Assembly: GCA_027946365.1 (NCBI GenBank)
Contig: JAPEUQ010000011.1
Coordinates: 744,001-808,000 of the forward strand
DNA: 64,000 nt
Source of the DNA: Kalmusia sp. IMI 367209
Taxonomy: Eukaryota; Ascomycota; Dothideomycetes; Pleosporales; Didymosphaeriaceae
Reading direction: 5' to 3'
A model generated the notes under the pieces. It saw only the letters and a list, made by a program, of their open reading frames with translations, searched no databases and was not told the origin of the DNA. Numbering within the stretch: position 1 is the first letter of the stretch; each line of letters begins with the position of its first letter. Below are positions 22,201 through 33,826 of this stretch, in pieces. The position numbers and the translations under genes are program-made.

Positions 22201-25097
22201 TTCTTCCCAAACACTAGATATGAGGGATTGTGGTTTTCCGCGGCTCGAACCTATGTAATCTGCTAGCACAAGAAACCAGGCCCAGAATGAGGTTTTGTTG
22301 ACATCGAGAACGCCAGCATAGCGCGCAATGCATAAAGTTGCCTGCGCACCGTCACCTCCGAGTATGGCGTGCTCGTACCAATTGAATGCAGCATACTGGA
22401 AGACGGGCCGATCTTGAAGAAAGGCTTTGATGTCGTCATAGAACTCGTTGCCAGCATTAAGGCTATCGAATCTATCAAGCATGAGTATCGATTGAGTGAT
22501 TCATAAAATTCAATGTGACCTACACGTCTAGTACCCATGACTTCGAGATCTTGAAACAGAACAAATCTAGGCAGATAGTGAGCATGACAAGGTTTGCATC
22601 TGCCTCAGTAATGCAGCCTCTCCATGAAAACTGCTGGATACTTTTGTCAGGCGTATGTAATGCTAAAGTAGACGGCACTAGAGTACCATCTAGTGAACTG
22701 TGAGCAGTGGTGTCCAGGTTCGCCATGAGATGTTCTCGCGCAGTTTGGTGGAACAAATGGACCGAGTTCCTCACAAATGTAATGAACAAGCCGCATCGAG
22801 CTCGGATAAGTTGCTTGAACTCTTCATCGTCGGTTGGCAGCTCCAGGTCATCGTAAGACTGCGGTGGCCCAACAGCACTGTTAGCCGGCTGCGTCAAAGC
22901 ATACAAAACCTTGAGCTCAGGTATCTTCAGTGTCTTACGTGCAGCAAGAATGACGCAAAACAATCGACGAGCGTGCCTTGTCAAGACTTCTGTTTAGCAT
23001 CGCATCGAACTGGTCTCCGAGGGATTGAGGAATATCGGCGAGGATCAGACGAACCGTGCGTTCCCCAGCTCCCTTGTGCATCATGTTGTGGGAGTCGAGA
23101 AGCTCGAACGCCATTCTAACGGCAAGGAAAGATCGCGTCTGCATGTTTTGACTGGAGATGCTATCAACGAGAATGTCCAATGTGCTCTGCGATAGTTGCC
23201 GTTTCTTGGCCAGCTCTTCTGCTTTGAATCGTATAACGGTCTGGATATCAGCTTGGACTTTAGCGTTCTCGCCTGCCAAATGTCGAATGGTGTCTGATAC
23301 CACAAGGTCGGCGTAGGGGTGGTTTTGGTCTTGGTATGGTCGAGAAGTTACAACAAATTTGAGCCTTGTAGAAGCCGGTTGAGAGGTGTCTTGGGAATGC
23401 GGCCACTAGGTCAGATACGAGCTGTCGTCTGCCCGCCGGTGCGCATTCATCCACTGCATCGAGGACGCATACAAGATTTCGGTGAGATTCAGAAGCAATC
23501 AGCAAGAGAAGGCTCCACATCTCTTTAGTTTGATACCGGATACCATACCCGTAACGTTGATAGAGACTCCTAGCAGGTTTTATCAGGCCGCGTTCTTGGA
23601 CAAATAGCTGATATATGATCGAACTGAGGGCATCGTCGTAGCTTCGCAATTGGTCATCATCATCCTTGAAGAAGAAATATGCCACTAAAGACCTGTCATC
23701 AGATTCTTGAAGACGGTCCACGAAAGTCCTCATAATGGTAGATTTACCCCCTGGTGTTGGTCAGAATGGGTCGAAGATTGAGCACGGATATCTGCGTACC
23801 ACCTGCTTCTGCAGTTACAAACAACAGCTGTAGCCCTTTGGCATCGTGGAACGCTTGATACTCGGGATGGTGGAAAAACCATTGTCCAGTATCTGGTGCA
23901 CATACACCATTGCGGTCTTTCTGAAGGACGTAATTGGTGTCAATTTTGAACGCATTCACTATGTCCTTATCTGCGCTTGTATCTTGATGAGCTTTATTCT
24001 CCGCACGGATCGTTTTGATGCCTGCTTCGAGACCAGCAAGATTCTTCGTCATGTTCGCGAAACCAACGGAGATCTGTTGATCCTGTTGCTCAATGATGCT
24101 TTGAACGTGCAGCAAGATGTGGTGTCCGAGGATCTAGTCCACATTCAAATCAGATCACATCATAGGAGCAAGATAGATAACTCACGTTGATGTCTTTGAG
24201 ATTGGACTCCTCAAGTGCTTTGATCTCTACGACCTTTGATTGCCAATCGTCGACTTGGACTACGTCGCGGAAATACTGGGTGACCGCTGCACGCTCGTAT
24301 CGGAGAATAAGCTGGATATGAAATAAAATGATCTTCGAGTAAAGTTCGATGAGGTATTTCCGAAGTTGCGCTTTTAATTTTGAATTCTCTGTATGTGACA
24401 AGGCGCTAGTTGCTGACTCTTTATACATATCGTTCTCGATGACAGCGAATCGGCAAAGGATGCGCGAGGTGTCAGCTAGACCCTCTAAAGCAGCCTCACT
24501 TTCTACATTGGGATTTAACAGGAACTTTGCCAAGGATTAGTCTCTTACTTCTAGATGCATTTTTGCACTTACAGGAAGTATAACGCTGACACCTGCCCAG
24601 GCTAGAGCAGCGTGAGGCTCACGACTCGCTAGTACCGATATAAACTCAGAACCTTTTAAGATGTATTCGATGGTACCATCAACGAAACGATGCACTTTAC
24701 TGCTGAACCTGTCACCCTGAAGCTTGGTCCTTGCCACTGCTACTTTACCCTCTACTGTACGCAGGAGTTGCTCGGTTTTCTCTTTGCTCGACAACTGATC
24801 AGTCTTTGATTTAGCATTTGCATTGCTCTCATCTAAGAGATACTGCTGATAGTTCTGAAACAAAGATGGTTCCTCTGCTTCCAAAGAAACCCATGCTTCT
24901 TCCCACACACTTTTAGGAGCTGCCGTTCCCGGTTCGGGAGACGCGGTGCTACGATTATCGACCGAGCTACGAATACCTGAATTGGTGTCGTCATTCTGCG
25001 ATGATTTTGTTGGTTTCGGTTCTCGACTTGGGGATCGCAGAATTCGGGGGAGGTGAGCCTTCAGGCGTTCACGCTTGCTAGCCTTGTCTGCGGTCAT
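19230..25097 (-). CDS. NACHT-ankyrin NLR-like protein, seven exons, two +1 frame breaks
   Basis: NLR-type architecture of fungal self/non-self or stress receptors (role inferred). Exons: 24573-25097, 24186-24524, 23800-24133, 22524-23750, 22067-22462, 20250-22011 and 19230-20180, with introns of 48-69 bp. Order: basic Ser-rich N-terminus; NACHT N-terminal helical domain (WEEAWVSLEAEEPSLF, EPHAALAWAGVSVILP); P-loop AEAGGGKST, split by intron 23751-23799; Walker B-like VCVLDAVDECA; KFVVTSRPY; winged region (RKTLKIPELKVLYAL); then a long ankyrin array (GKTPLMLALQSS, GADPNKHG, ADPNIASTEGSTCLMRAA and others). The frame shifts by +1 near 23398-23404 and again near 22960-22970. With both corrected the coding sum is 5,532 nt (1,843 residues) and all splice phases agree. 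It is therefore either sequence error or recent inactivation. Confidence 0.8.
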
Positions 25098-25583
25098 ATT
25101 GACAGCGTATAAGGTTAGAAGGAGCAAGCCGAAAGTTTGGAGACAACGGACGAAGCATCCCCAGCTCAGAACTAGCTAGTGTGATTTAAGTGGATGCTGA
25201 AGAACGTTGTTGAAAATGACGTGGAAGTTCAACGCTGAGCTGGGAGGTGGGGAATTACAAGGGTGACTCGGTTGGGGCGATTTCCCATTTAGCGTCATTA
25301 CAGGGATAACAAAATCGGCTGTGCAAGACAGGCAACAGGCACAGGATCGAGTGCAGAAAATGTGCATTTTAAGATGTGAAATTCCTGCTGTGATATATCA
25401 TGTATGTATGGAATTTCTACGAAGGAACAGCCGGATCAAAATGTAATGCATCCATGGTAGCTGCTTTAAGAAGAAGGCTGGGTGCCTCTCATTCTCACTA
25501 CGATTGGCTGTTCCTCCATGAACTCATGACATGATTGATCTTCTGTCTCCCGATACTGTCGTTCAGCATCACAGTATGAAGCC
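25098..25583. other. Intergenic, nothing recognised
   Basis: About 490 bp: promoter of the NACHT-ankyrin gene and 3' flank of the OPT gene, both on the minus strand. No distinct element was seen. Confidence 0.45.
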
Positions 25584-28205
25584 TTACTGATCCAAAGCAA
25601 AGCACCTCTCCACACTAACCTCATTGTTGCCCCACCAATTCGGCATTGTAATCACCTTTCCACTGCTGAAAATGATGAAAATGAGCAACATCGCAATGTT
25701 GAAGCCCGCGTCGAAAGCAGCAGCGACGAGGTAGTTGTAACGCTTCCAGGTCTCGAAACGACGGCGGTAGAACCAGAACATGCAAATATAGCCGACTATG
25801 AACCGGGACAGGTAGCCGGTAGAGAGATTGCCATAAAATTGGGACACACCGGAGCCGAAGATAGTCACATTCCCTTAGAAAAGGCTGTCAGTAGGCTGTA
25901 TCATCGTCATCAAGGTCATAACTTACAGAGATGGAACTTGAGCTTAGATTTCGGAAACGCACGGTGCAGCGCATATAGCAAGAACGGGGCCACAGCACCG
26001 TACAAGAAAGCGTAAGGTAGTGGCTTGTACATGTGCTGCGCGAATAAGCGCTTCGGTCCGATTAAGACATACTGAACGCCCATGGTATTGTAATTGGAAA
26101 GACTTTGGCCGGTCCACTGATGTAGCGGATCTATGGCGTCACCCAATAGGTAATCACGTTTTGTCTTCAAAATCCACTGAATGATGCCGTAGTTAATCGG
26201 CACACCAATCAGCTCGCCAAAGATCTGACTGAGGAAGATTGCGCGAGGTGGGACGTGCATGTAATGCCCGATTTTTTGATCCTGCAGCATATATTGAGCC
26301 CGATACCACACGTCCCCAGCGATGGAACTATAAGCAGTTGCTCCAGCAGGATGTTTGTGACCATTCGTGGCATGCACCATGAAACCGTAGAGAAGCTCAT
26401 TGAAGGAGCCAATAGCCACTTGGAAGCTGGAAAATGAATACAGCCAGCCGAATGGGAGGATCATAAAGCCAGAGGTGAGGATGGCAATGATAAAGGTCCA
26501 GATCGGAATGAAGAAGTAGCCACATGCAAGGATTGTGATGATCGTGACGAAGGATGTGATGAACAAAGCGATGTACCACCAGAGTGGAACTTCTTTGTAT
26601 GAGCGCATGATGATGTTCAGGCGGTCCGTGTAGAAATCGTTTACGGTGTCTCGTCCTCTTTCCTTGGCTCGTATTCGAAGCTTCTGATATGTCTCTTTGA
26701 TTTTCGGGTATCCAAAGAGGGCCATCCATGTAAGCGCGCTAATATAGGATGAATAGTCGAAGAACATGGACCAAAGTTGCTGGGTTCCAAGGTAAATTGG
26801 ACCTAGTTGCTGGTATGCCGTCTCATTGAAAGTCAAGTCCGCTGTGATAAGCTTGGTCACAGGGTATCTTGTGCCGTTCTCAAGGAACAGACGATTCGAC
26901 ATGAGTTGGTCGTTCTTCCATTCCCCCGAGATTGCCCCACTTAGCTGCTGGAAGTAGGATCCAACAATTGAACACGAAAGCTGCAGTTAGAACGACAGTC
27001 GTCCAGAAAGGAACGATCATTGGGCTGATCAGCATCTGGTTGCTAATATTCGCCCAGTCCAAAGACAGATTAAGAAATCCCATGCCGCCGATGCCAGCTC
27101 CAATGAAGTTGGCGACCGCGTTCCGTGGAGCTACCCAGCAGAGGAACGATAACGAGCTAAGCATCGGGAATGCGTACTCGGGCAAGAACTGCCACAATGT
27201 CATGAAAACGAAAGCTCCGAAAAATACATACTTCTGCTTCCGAGCAACCCAAGAGTCCTTCACGGACTTGTGGAGAGTTTCAAAGACTGCAGTTTGCATC
27301 AGGGAGTATGGCCAGCTACAAGCTTGTTAGCCAGTGCATGAATTTTGTTTGTCGGTACTAGCATATCACTTACACATAGATGGGGTCATAGAGTAGAAAT
27401 TGTCGAGCCAATGCGGCCATCGCGTAGCCAATGTAGACAATTGCCCACATGAAGAAGATGCATGCGGCTGCAGGAATCTTGGTATCATAGTACAGCTGGG
27501 CTAGGGAGATACTAGCCCACGCCGCATTCGAAGTTGCACCAGAGGCTGCAGTCACAGTGACAAGCACGTTTTCTGTAACGGTCAGTGCCGGGTATCCACA
27601 TGCTAGCTCGAGGTTGTACCTTTCGCGCTCCAAGGACCCGGATTCAAGCTGAAGGCGAACCTGGTGAACGGAATCCGGACCGTCTTCTTGGGAAGAATAT
27701 CGGCAAGCCAATTACCGACGTAGTGTGACGCGATCTGCACAAATAGCACGGGGTATGCGGAGGCTAGGGCGCAAGTCAGTGGGATTTACGACCTAGGAGA
27801 TGTGCCCGTAGTAACGTACCGGTCGTTCTGAAGATTCCCATTTGGGAAAAGGATAGCTCCGGGCGGCACAAAGAGGAAGCATAGGAGGAAATAGCGGAAA
27901 GTGATGGTCGGCGCATTGGGGTCGTCTTCCAGACTGACAATGCTTCGCACGATCTTGGGCAACTCTCGCACATCCTCAGGAAGGTCGTTTTCATCCTCAC
28001 CGTCGGGGACTGGTGACTCACCCGAGGTTGTGACCTCGTGGGGTGGCTTTTCGGGATCACCCATGGTTGGTATGCCCTTCTCGTTGTCCGCTCTGTCGGA
28101 GGTATTGCTGGCTTCGGTTGCAGTCGTATTTGCGCGTTGAGGGGCGACGCCGTCTTCGTCTGCGTCTGGCGAGCGCCGCTTCAACCGATTGAGCAGTGAC
28201 GCCAT
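25584..28205 (-). CDS. OPT-family oligopeptide transporter, two homopolymer frame breaks
   Basis: Proton-coupled peptide transporter of the plasma membrane (fungal OPT/ISP4 family). Exons: 27820-28205, 27620-27763, 27374-27572, 25927-27315 and 25584-25873. The N-terminal ~100 residues are acidic and cytosolic. Membrane region landmarks are LSQMGIFRTTASAYPVLFVQ, the family signature SLNPGPWSAKE, AALARQFLLYDP, EYAFPMLSSLSFLCW and the C-terminal MPNWWGNNEVSVERCFALDQ. As written, the frame slips +1 at a T4 run (27847-27850, plus strand aaaa) and at a G5 run (26923-26927, plus strand ccccc). Dropping one base from each gives 2,406 nt (801 residues) with every splice phase correct, the normal family length. 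The homopolymer location makes sequencing or assembly error the simplest explanation. Real mutation is not excluded. Confidence 0.88.
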
Positions 28206-29649
28206 ATTGCGAGCTTGAGCACGAGGCCGGGCACGTCTTGGGGTGAGAACGACGCTTCAATGCAATTGCGACCCGACGCCATCTATTGATAACGATGCAC
28301 AAGCATATTTAAAAGCTCGCGTTTCTGGAATGCGACATAGACCCTGGCGATCGCGCAAAGTACAGATAGAGTCGCCGTGCATTTCATTGGCGGCCGGGTG
28401 AATGCAGCTGCCTCTTCGGTAGCCGTTTGGACCACCCCGCTAATTCACTAACTTTGGTGTGACAAGCATTTGGTGGCAAGCCGGCCGGAAGCTTGTAATG
28501 CTTGTGCGCCGTTTGGCGCTTTTAGCGCAACGGCACGCTTTCCAGGCATGCTCAGCCAGTCGACCCAGGAGGTGGACAGGAGAAATTTTAGAGAAATGTT
28601 CTCGAAGAAGCCCAACTGAAGCCGACTCGGTAGGAGGCCAAGGGGTGTGCTTATAATATATACGTATAACGGGTGAATCGGGAGTAAGCAGTTAAGGTTA
28701 AGGGATTCAGGCCTACGGCATCGGCTCGTACAGGCCTCCCATACGAACAGATGAGAAGCCAGTTGGTTTCAGACGGTCTTTGGGAATGGTGGCAGTAGAC
28801 GCTATCGACCCGAGGATGTGTACCACTATGCCAATGGAGGATGCATTTATAGGCCTGTCCAATAAATTTGCAACTGCAGAGACCAGCGCCAGCATCTACG
28901 ACTTCTGGAAAACGCATCGAACACCCGGTTGAGACTAATTGGACAGCCCATGCCAGTCGAGTGGTGCTATCGATGCAGGACCAATATGCCCACGTTGCAT
29001 TAACGATATGGTGCGAGCCATACACCAGGTCGATGGCTGACGCTAATACTACTAGAACGTCGTAAGGATTTCTCATCTCCTTCGCTATTTCGTGCGATAA
29101 ACTACCTCGCACGCTCAGCTTACGAGTAAACGTTTCTTCTTAGATAGAATATTGTGATGCAGTATATCTATGATCAAGTAGCCACAGTGACTCTATTTCA
29201 CGACGCATACCTCGGACATAGACTTGTTTAAGGCGTAGGTAGAAAGCGATCAGAAGCCCAAATTACGTCCATATCGGATACTGGCACAACTTCACATTGC
29301 GCCATTCATCCCTCGAGCACGGAATGTTCGATGCCATGCAGGCGGTAAAGCGTGTGGTGGTACTCATTTCCAGCTACGCCACCCCAGGATCAAGGTGTGC
29401 CGCAAATCCACAGCCCGAGACGACACCATTCTTGCGTAACGCTCCATTTATTCAGGAAGGTGCAATTTGGTGCAAGAGATGATAGAAGTCATGTAATCAG
29501 CCTCTGCGAGGTATACGTTCCATCTAAGCCCATATATGCGGTGCACGTGATTTGGCGTTATCTTAGTCAGCCGTGGCCAAGCGAAAGGCGCGCAACAACA
29601 AACAAACAGCCCACCAACAGCTCAACACACAACAGCACATGCAGCCACC
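28206..29649. other. Intergenic between divergent OPT and SMC2 genes
   Basis: About 1.4 kb. It holds the OPT promoter on the left, including a GC-rich imperfect inverted repeat around 28502-28536 (gcgccgtttggcgc...gcgcaacggc), and the SMC2 promoter on the right (29560-29649). Between them, at 28711-29076 on the minus strand, two overlapping frames read like one small hydrophobic protein interrupted by a +1 slip; this is treated under findings. Confidence 0.4.
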
Positions 29650-32600
29650 ATGAAGATCCACGAGTTGGTCATCGATGTGAGTCTACGCGAAAGCCTATGC
29701 GACTATTTCTGACCAGTTTCCTAGGGCTATAAGTCGTACGCTGTCCGTACCGTCATTACGGATTGGTAAAAACCCCCCGCGAACGCGACACAAGCAGGCG
29801 CTCACAACAAGCAGGGACAGCAGCTTTAATGCTATCACCGGCTTGAACGGTTCCGGAAAGTCCAACATCCTAGACGCAATATGTTTCGTGCTTGGCCTCA
29901 CCAATCTGACCTCCGTTCGAGCGCAGAACCTCCAGGTGCGTGGTGAGCCCTTGACAAGAAGGAGCATGCAGTAACGATGCTATCTAGGACCTCATCTACA
30001 AGCGCGGACAGGCCGGAGTCACGAAAGCAAGCGTTACGATAATATTCGACAATCGCGATAAGGAGAGCAGCCCCTTAGCCTACCGTGATATTCCCTTCAT
30101 CTCAGTAAACCGCAATATCGTGCTTGGAGGCTCGAGTAAATACACCATCAATGGTATGCGTTCGAATCAACAGGTGGTTCATAATCTCTTCCACTCTGTT
30201 CAACTCAACATTAACAACCCCAACTTTCTGGTACAGCAAGGACGTATCACTAAAGTGCTGAGCATGAAACCGAAAGAAATATTAGCGCTGCTAGAAGAAG
30301 CCGCCGGTACCCATATGTACGATGAAAGGCGGGATAAGGCGCTCAAGACATTGACCAAGAAGGAAGTAAAAGTTCAAGAGCTCACCGACCTTCTACGCGA
30401 TGAGATCGATCCGAAACTAGAGAAGTTGCGGCAGGAGAAACGTGCTTTCCTCGATTTCCAGCAGACGCAAAGCGACCTCGAGCGATTAACACGCCTCGTC
30501 GTCGCTCACGACTACATCAAATACAAGGAAAAGCTGCGCCAATCTGGTGACGATTTAGAGGCGAAGAAGCAGCACGCACAAGATCTGGAAGATTCGATTG
30601 TACGCATGAAGGGCGAGATTGAATACATCCAAGAGGATATTAAGAAGGTGAAGGCGACGCGCGAAAAGGAACTGCGTAAAGGCGGGATGTTCCAGGCTCT
30701 GGAGGAAGAGGTCAAAACACACTCTCACGAGCTCGTTCGGTTAACGACTGTCCTTGACTTGAAGAAAACCAGTATCTCAGAAGAGGTCGATCGCAAACAG
30801 AGCATCGAAGAGAATGTCAAAGAATTGGAGAATCAGCTGCAGCAAAAGATGAAAGCCCACGAAAAGCTGGAGGAGAAGTACAAAGCTGCTCACGATGAGC
30901 TGTTGAAACAGACTGAGGAAGTGAACCAACAGGAAGAGCTGCTGCAAACTCTACAGACGGGTGTAGCCTCCAAGGAGGGTCAAGAGAGCGGTTATCAGGG
31001 CAAGCTTCAAGACACCAGGAACAAGGAAAGCGCAGCGGCAACGGAACAGGAGCAAAGCAAGCTCAAAATTGCTCACCTGGAAAAGCAAATCAAAGAAGAC
31101 GAGCCGAAAGCCAAGAAGGCCAAAGAACAGAATGCTGGGCTTCTGAGGGAATTGGAAGCACAGAGAAATCAAGCCAAAAAGCTCGAGGCAGAGCTCGCCA
31201 AGATGGGCTTCGAGCCTGGCAAAGAATCAGAGCTATACCAACAGGAGTCACATCTCCAAGCCCGGATACGTGAATTGCGGCATGAAGCTGATGGCTTGAA
31301 GAGGAAAGTCGCCAACATTGATTTCAGCTATAGCGATCCATCACCTAATTTCGACCGATCACGCGTCAAGGGTCTGGTCGCACAACTTTTCACGCTCGAC
31401 AAGAATCACACCCATGCAGGAACTGCACTTGAGATTTGCGCTGGCGGTCGTCTCTACAACGTTGTTGTCGATACCGCAGAGACGAGCAAGCAGTTGATCC
31501 AGAATGGGAGACTGAGGAAGCGCTATACCGTAATTCCGATGAACAAGATCAAAGCTTTCAAAGCGTCGGCCGAGCAAATCGGCGCTGCTCATCGTGAGGC
31601 ACCAGGCAAAGTTGATTTAGCATTGTCTCTTATTGGATATGATGAGGAGGTCGCTGTCGCTATGGAGTACGTCTTCGGCAGAACCTTCATATGCGAAGAC
31701 GCGGCGATAGCAAAACTTATCACTTTTAAAGATCACGGTCCTCGAATGAAGAGTGTTACTTTAGAAGGCGATGTCTACGACCCTCAAGGAACACTGTCCG
31801 GAGGGAGTGCACCTCAATCGAGCGGCGTTCTAGTAACCTTACAACAACTCAACGAGATCACGAGAGAGCTCCATTCACAAGAGAAGCAGCTTGCTGCTCT
31901 ACAAGCTACTATAGCGAGAGAAAAGAAGAAGCTCGATGGTGCTAAGAAAACAAAGCAGGCGCTTGACCTCAAAACCCATGAAATTGAGCTCACGGAACAG
32001 CAAATCAGCGGGAACTCATCTTCGTCAATCATCCAGGCAGTGGAGGAAATGAAGCAGTCCATCATCCAGCTCAAAGAAGACATTAAAGCTGCCAGGACTA
32101 GACAAGATGAAGCTTCGAAAGACATTAAGCGCATTGAGAAAGACATGAAGGAGTTCAATAGCAATAAAGGCAGTAAGCTTGCAGAACTAAAGTCATCACT
32201 CGACAAACTCAAGAAGGCCCAGAGCAAGAACAGCGCTTCCCTCAAACCGCTTCAAATCGAGACGCGAGAAGCCAAGGTCGAGGCCGAGCAGTGGGCGAGC
32301 GATCTTGCAACGACACGAGAGCAGCTAGAAGATGCTCGGGCGACGCTGAGTAGCTCACAAGAAGAAATTGATGCACTTGTTAAGGAGCAAGTTAAGGTTA
32401 AGAACGCCCATGACGTGGCCCAGGCGAATCTCGCGGATGAACATCAGAAGCTTACTAGTTTCGATGAGGAGCTGCGTGCACTTGAAGAAGCTATCAGGAC
32501 AAAGAATACATCCATCACCGAGGCTGGTCTTGAGAAGCAAAAATTGGGCCATGAGATTGAGCGCTTCCACAAAGAACGAGACGGCGCTTCGGTCAATATC

Positions 32601-33388
32601 CAGGCACTCGAGAAGGAGTATGAATGGATCGCGGACGAGAGTGAGCTGTTTGGGCGGCCAAGCACCCACTATGATTTCAGAAAACAGAACATGTCCGAAT
32701 GCAAGGCTCGACGTAAGACCATGGACGAACGCCTACGCGGCATGAAGAATAAGGTCAACCCCAAGGTCATGGCCACAATTGACAGTACCGAGAAGAAGGA
32801 AGCCAGTCTGAAGAAGAACATGTCCATCGTCATTAAGGACAAAAAGAAAATTGAGGAGACAATCGTGAAGCTCGACCAGTACAAAGAAGAGAAACTGCAC
32901 GAGGTATGGACCAAGGTCAACGGCTACTTTGGTAATATTTTCAACGATCTCCTGCCTGGCAGCTTCGCAAAGCTCGACCTACTAGAGGGCAAGTCTGTTT
33001 TGGACGGTCTTGAGATAAAGGTCATGCTCGGTAAAGTTTGGAAGCAGTCCCTAACTGAACTGAGTGGTGGCCAGCGGTGAGTCATGTCCCTAGCTCGATG
33101 ATTCTTCGACTAATTCATTATAGCTCTCTGGCTGCACTTGCCCTTATCATGGCGCTCCTACAGTATAAGCCAGCGCCCATGTATATTCTAGATGAGGTCG
33201 ATGCGGCGTTAGATCTCTCACATACGCAGAACATTGGTCGGCTCATCAGGACACGCTTCAAAGGTTCGCAGTTCATCGTCGTCAGTCTCAAAGACGGTAT
33301 GTTTGAGAACGCCAATCGATTGTTCCGTACAAGGTTCGTCGACGGCACAAGTGTCGTTCAAGCGACAAAATCCGTGGCGCAAAGGTAA
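29650..33388 (+). CDS. SMC2: Condensin subunit SMC2
   Basis: ATPase core of condensin that pairs with SMC4 to compact chromosomes in mitosis. Five exons: 29650-29676, 29725-29765, 29815-29935, 29988-33076 and 33124-33388. The total is 3,543 nt, 1,180 residues, all phases consistent. N-terminal head: [15 protein letters not shown], Walker A GLNGSGKS (residues 32-39), and the SMC2-typical [16 protein letters not shown]. Two long coiled coils flank a hinge at about 525-665 ([10 protein letters not shown] ... [13 protein letters not shown]). C-terminal head: signature [14 protein letters not shown] and Walker [17 protein letters not shown]. The last intron (33077-33123) falls inside the signature Arg codon, and exon 1 is only 27 nt. 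Full length for the family, apparently intact. Confidence 0.97.
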
Positions 33389-33826
33389 TGAACTTGGATG
33401 ATGAATGTGCTACGAAGGAATGGGCAGGCTTCTCCGGTGTGTGTGGACTTGGATTTTGATATCAGGCTTGGGTCCAGGAATTGCATTACGCGGCGTTTGT
33501 ACTTATCTTTTGCATTTTTGACATGATTGGTCTAGTGGGGAAGGCCGGCCATGCCGTAGGCGGCATGAGTGGTGTGTTTCTGTTTAAACAACATGCTTTC
33601 CGTGGCTCCTTCCTCTTCCGGTTGGTGAACACTCACAGCTTCCGCAAGCTTTAGCGCAACAACATCACACATATCCCCGACGACTGTTCATTCTCTACCT
33701 TCACCGTAGACATTTATTTGCCTTACCCCCTCCGCTGTCCTATGATATCTCTTCCATCTCCTTGCCCTTCGTCTACCTGCGGACCGACAGTAACAATACG
33801 CGGTACCGTCTGGCCACATTGCGCAC
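33389..33826. promoter_or_regulatory. SMC2 3' flank and promoter of the next gene
   Basis: 438 bp between genes on the same strand. All three plus-strand frames are open for much of 33720-34000. Only the frame from the ATG at 33827 continues through a good splice into the long downstream ORF, so the upstream part is taken as UTR/promoter. Confidence 0.4.
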
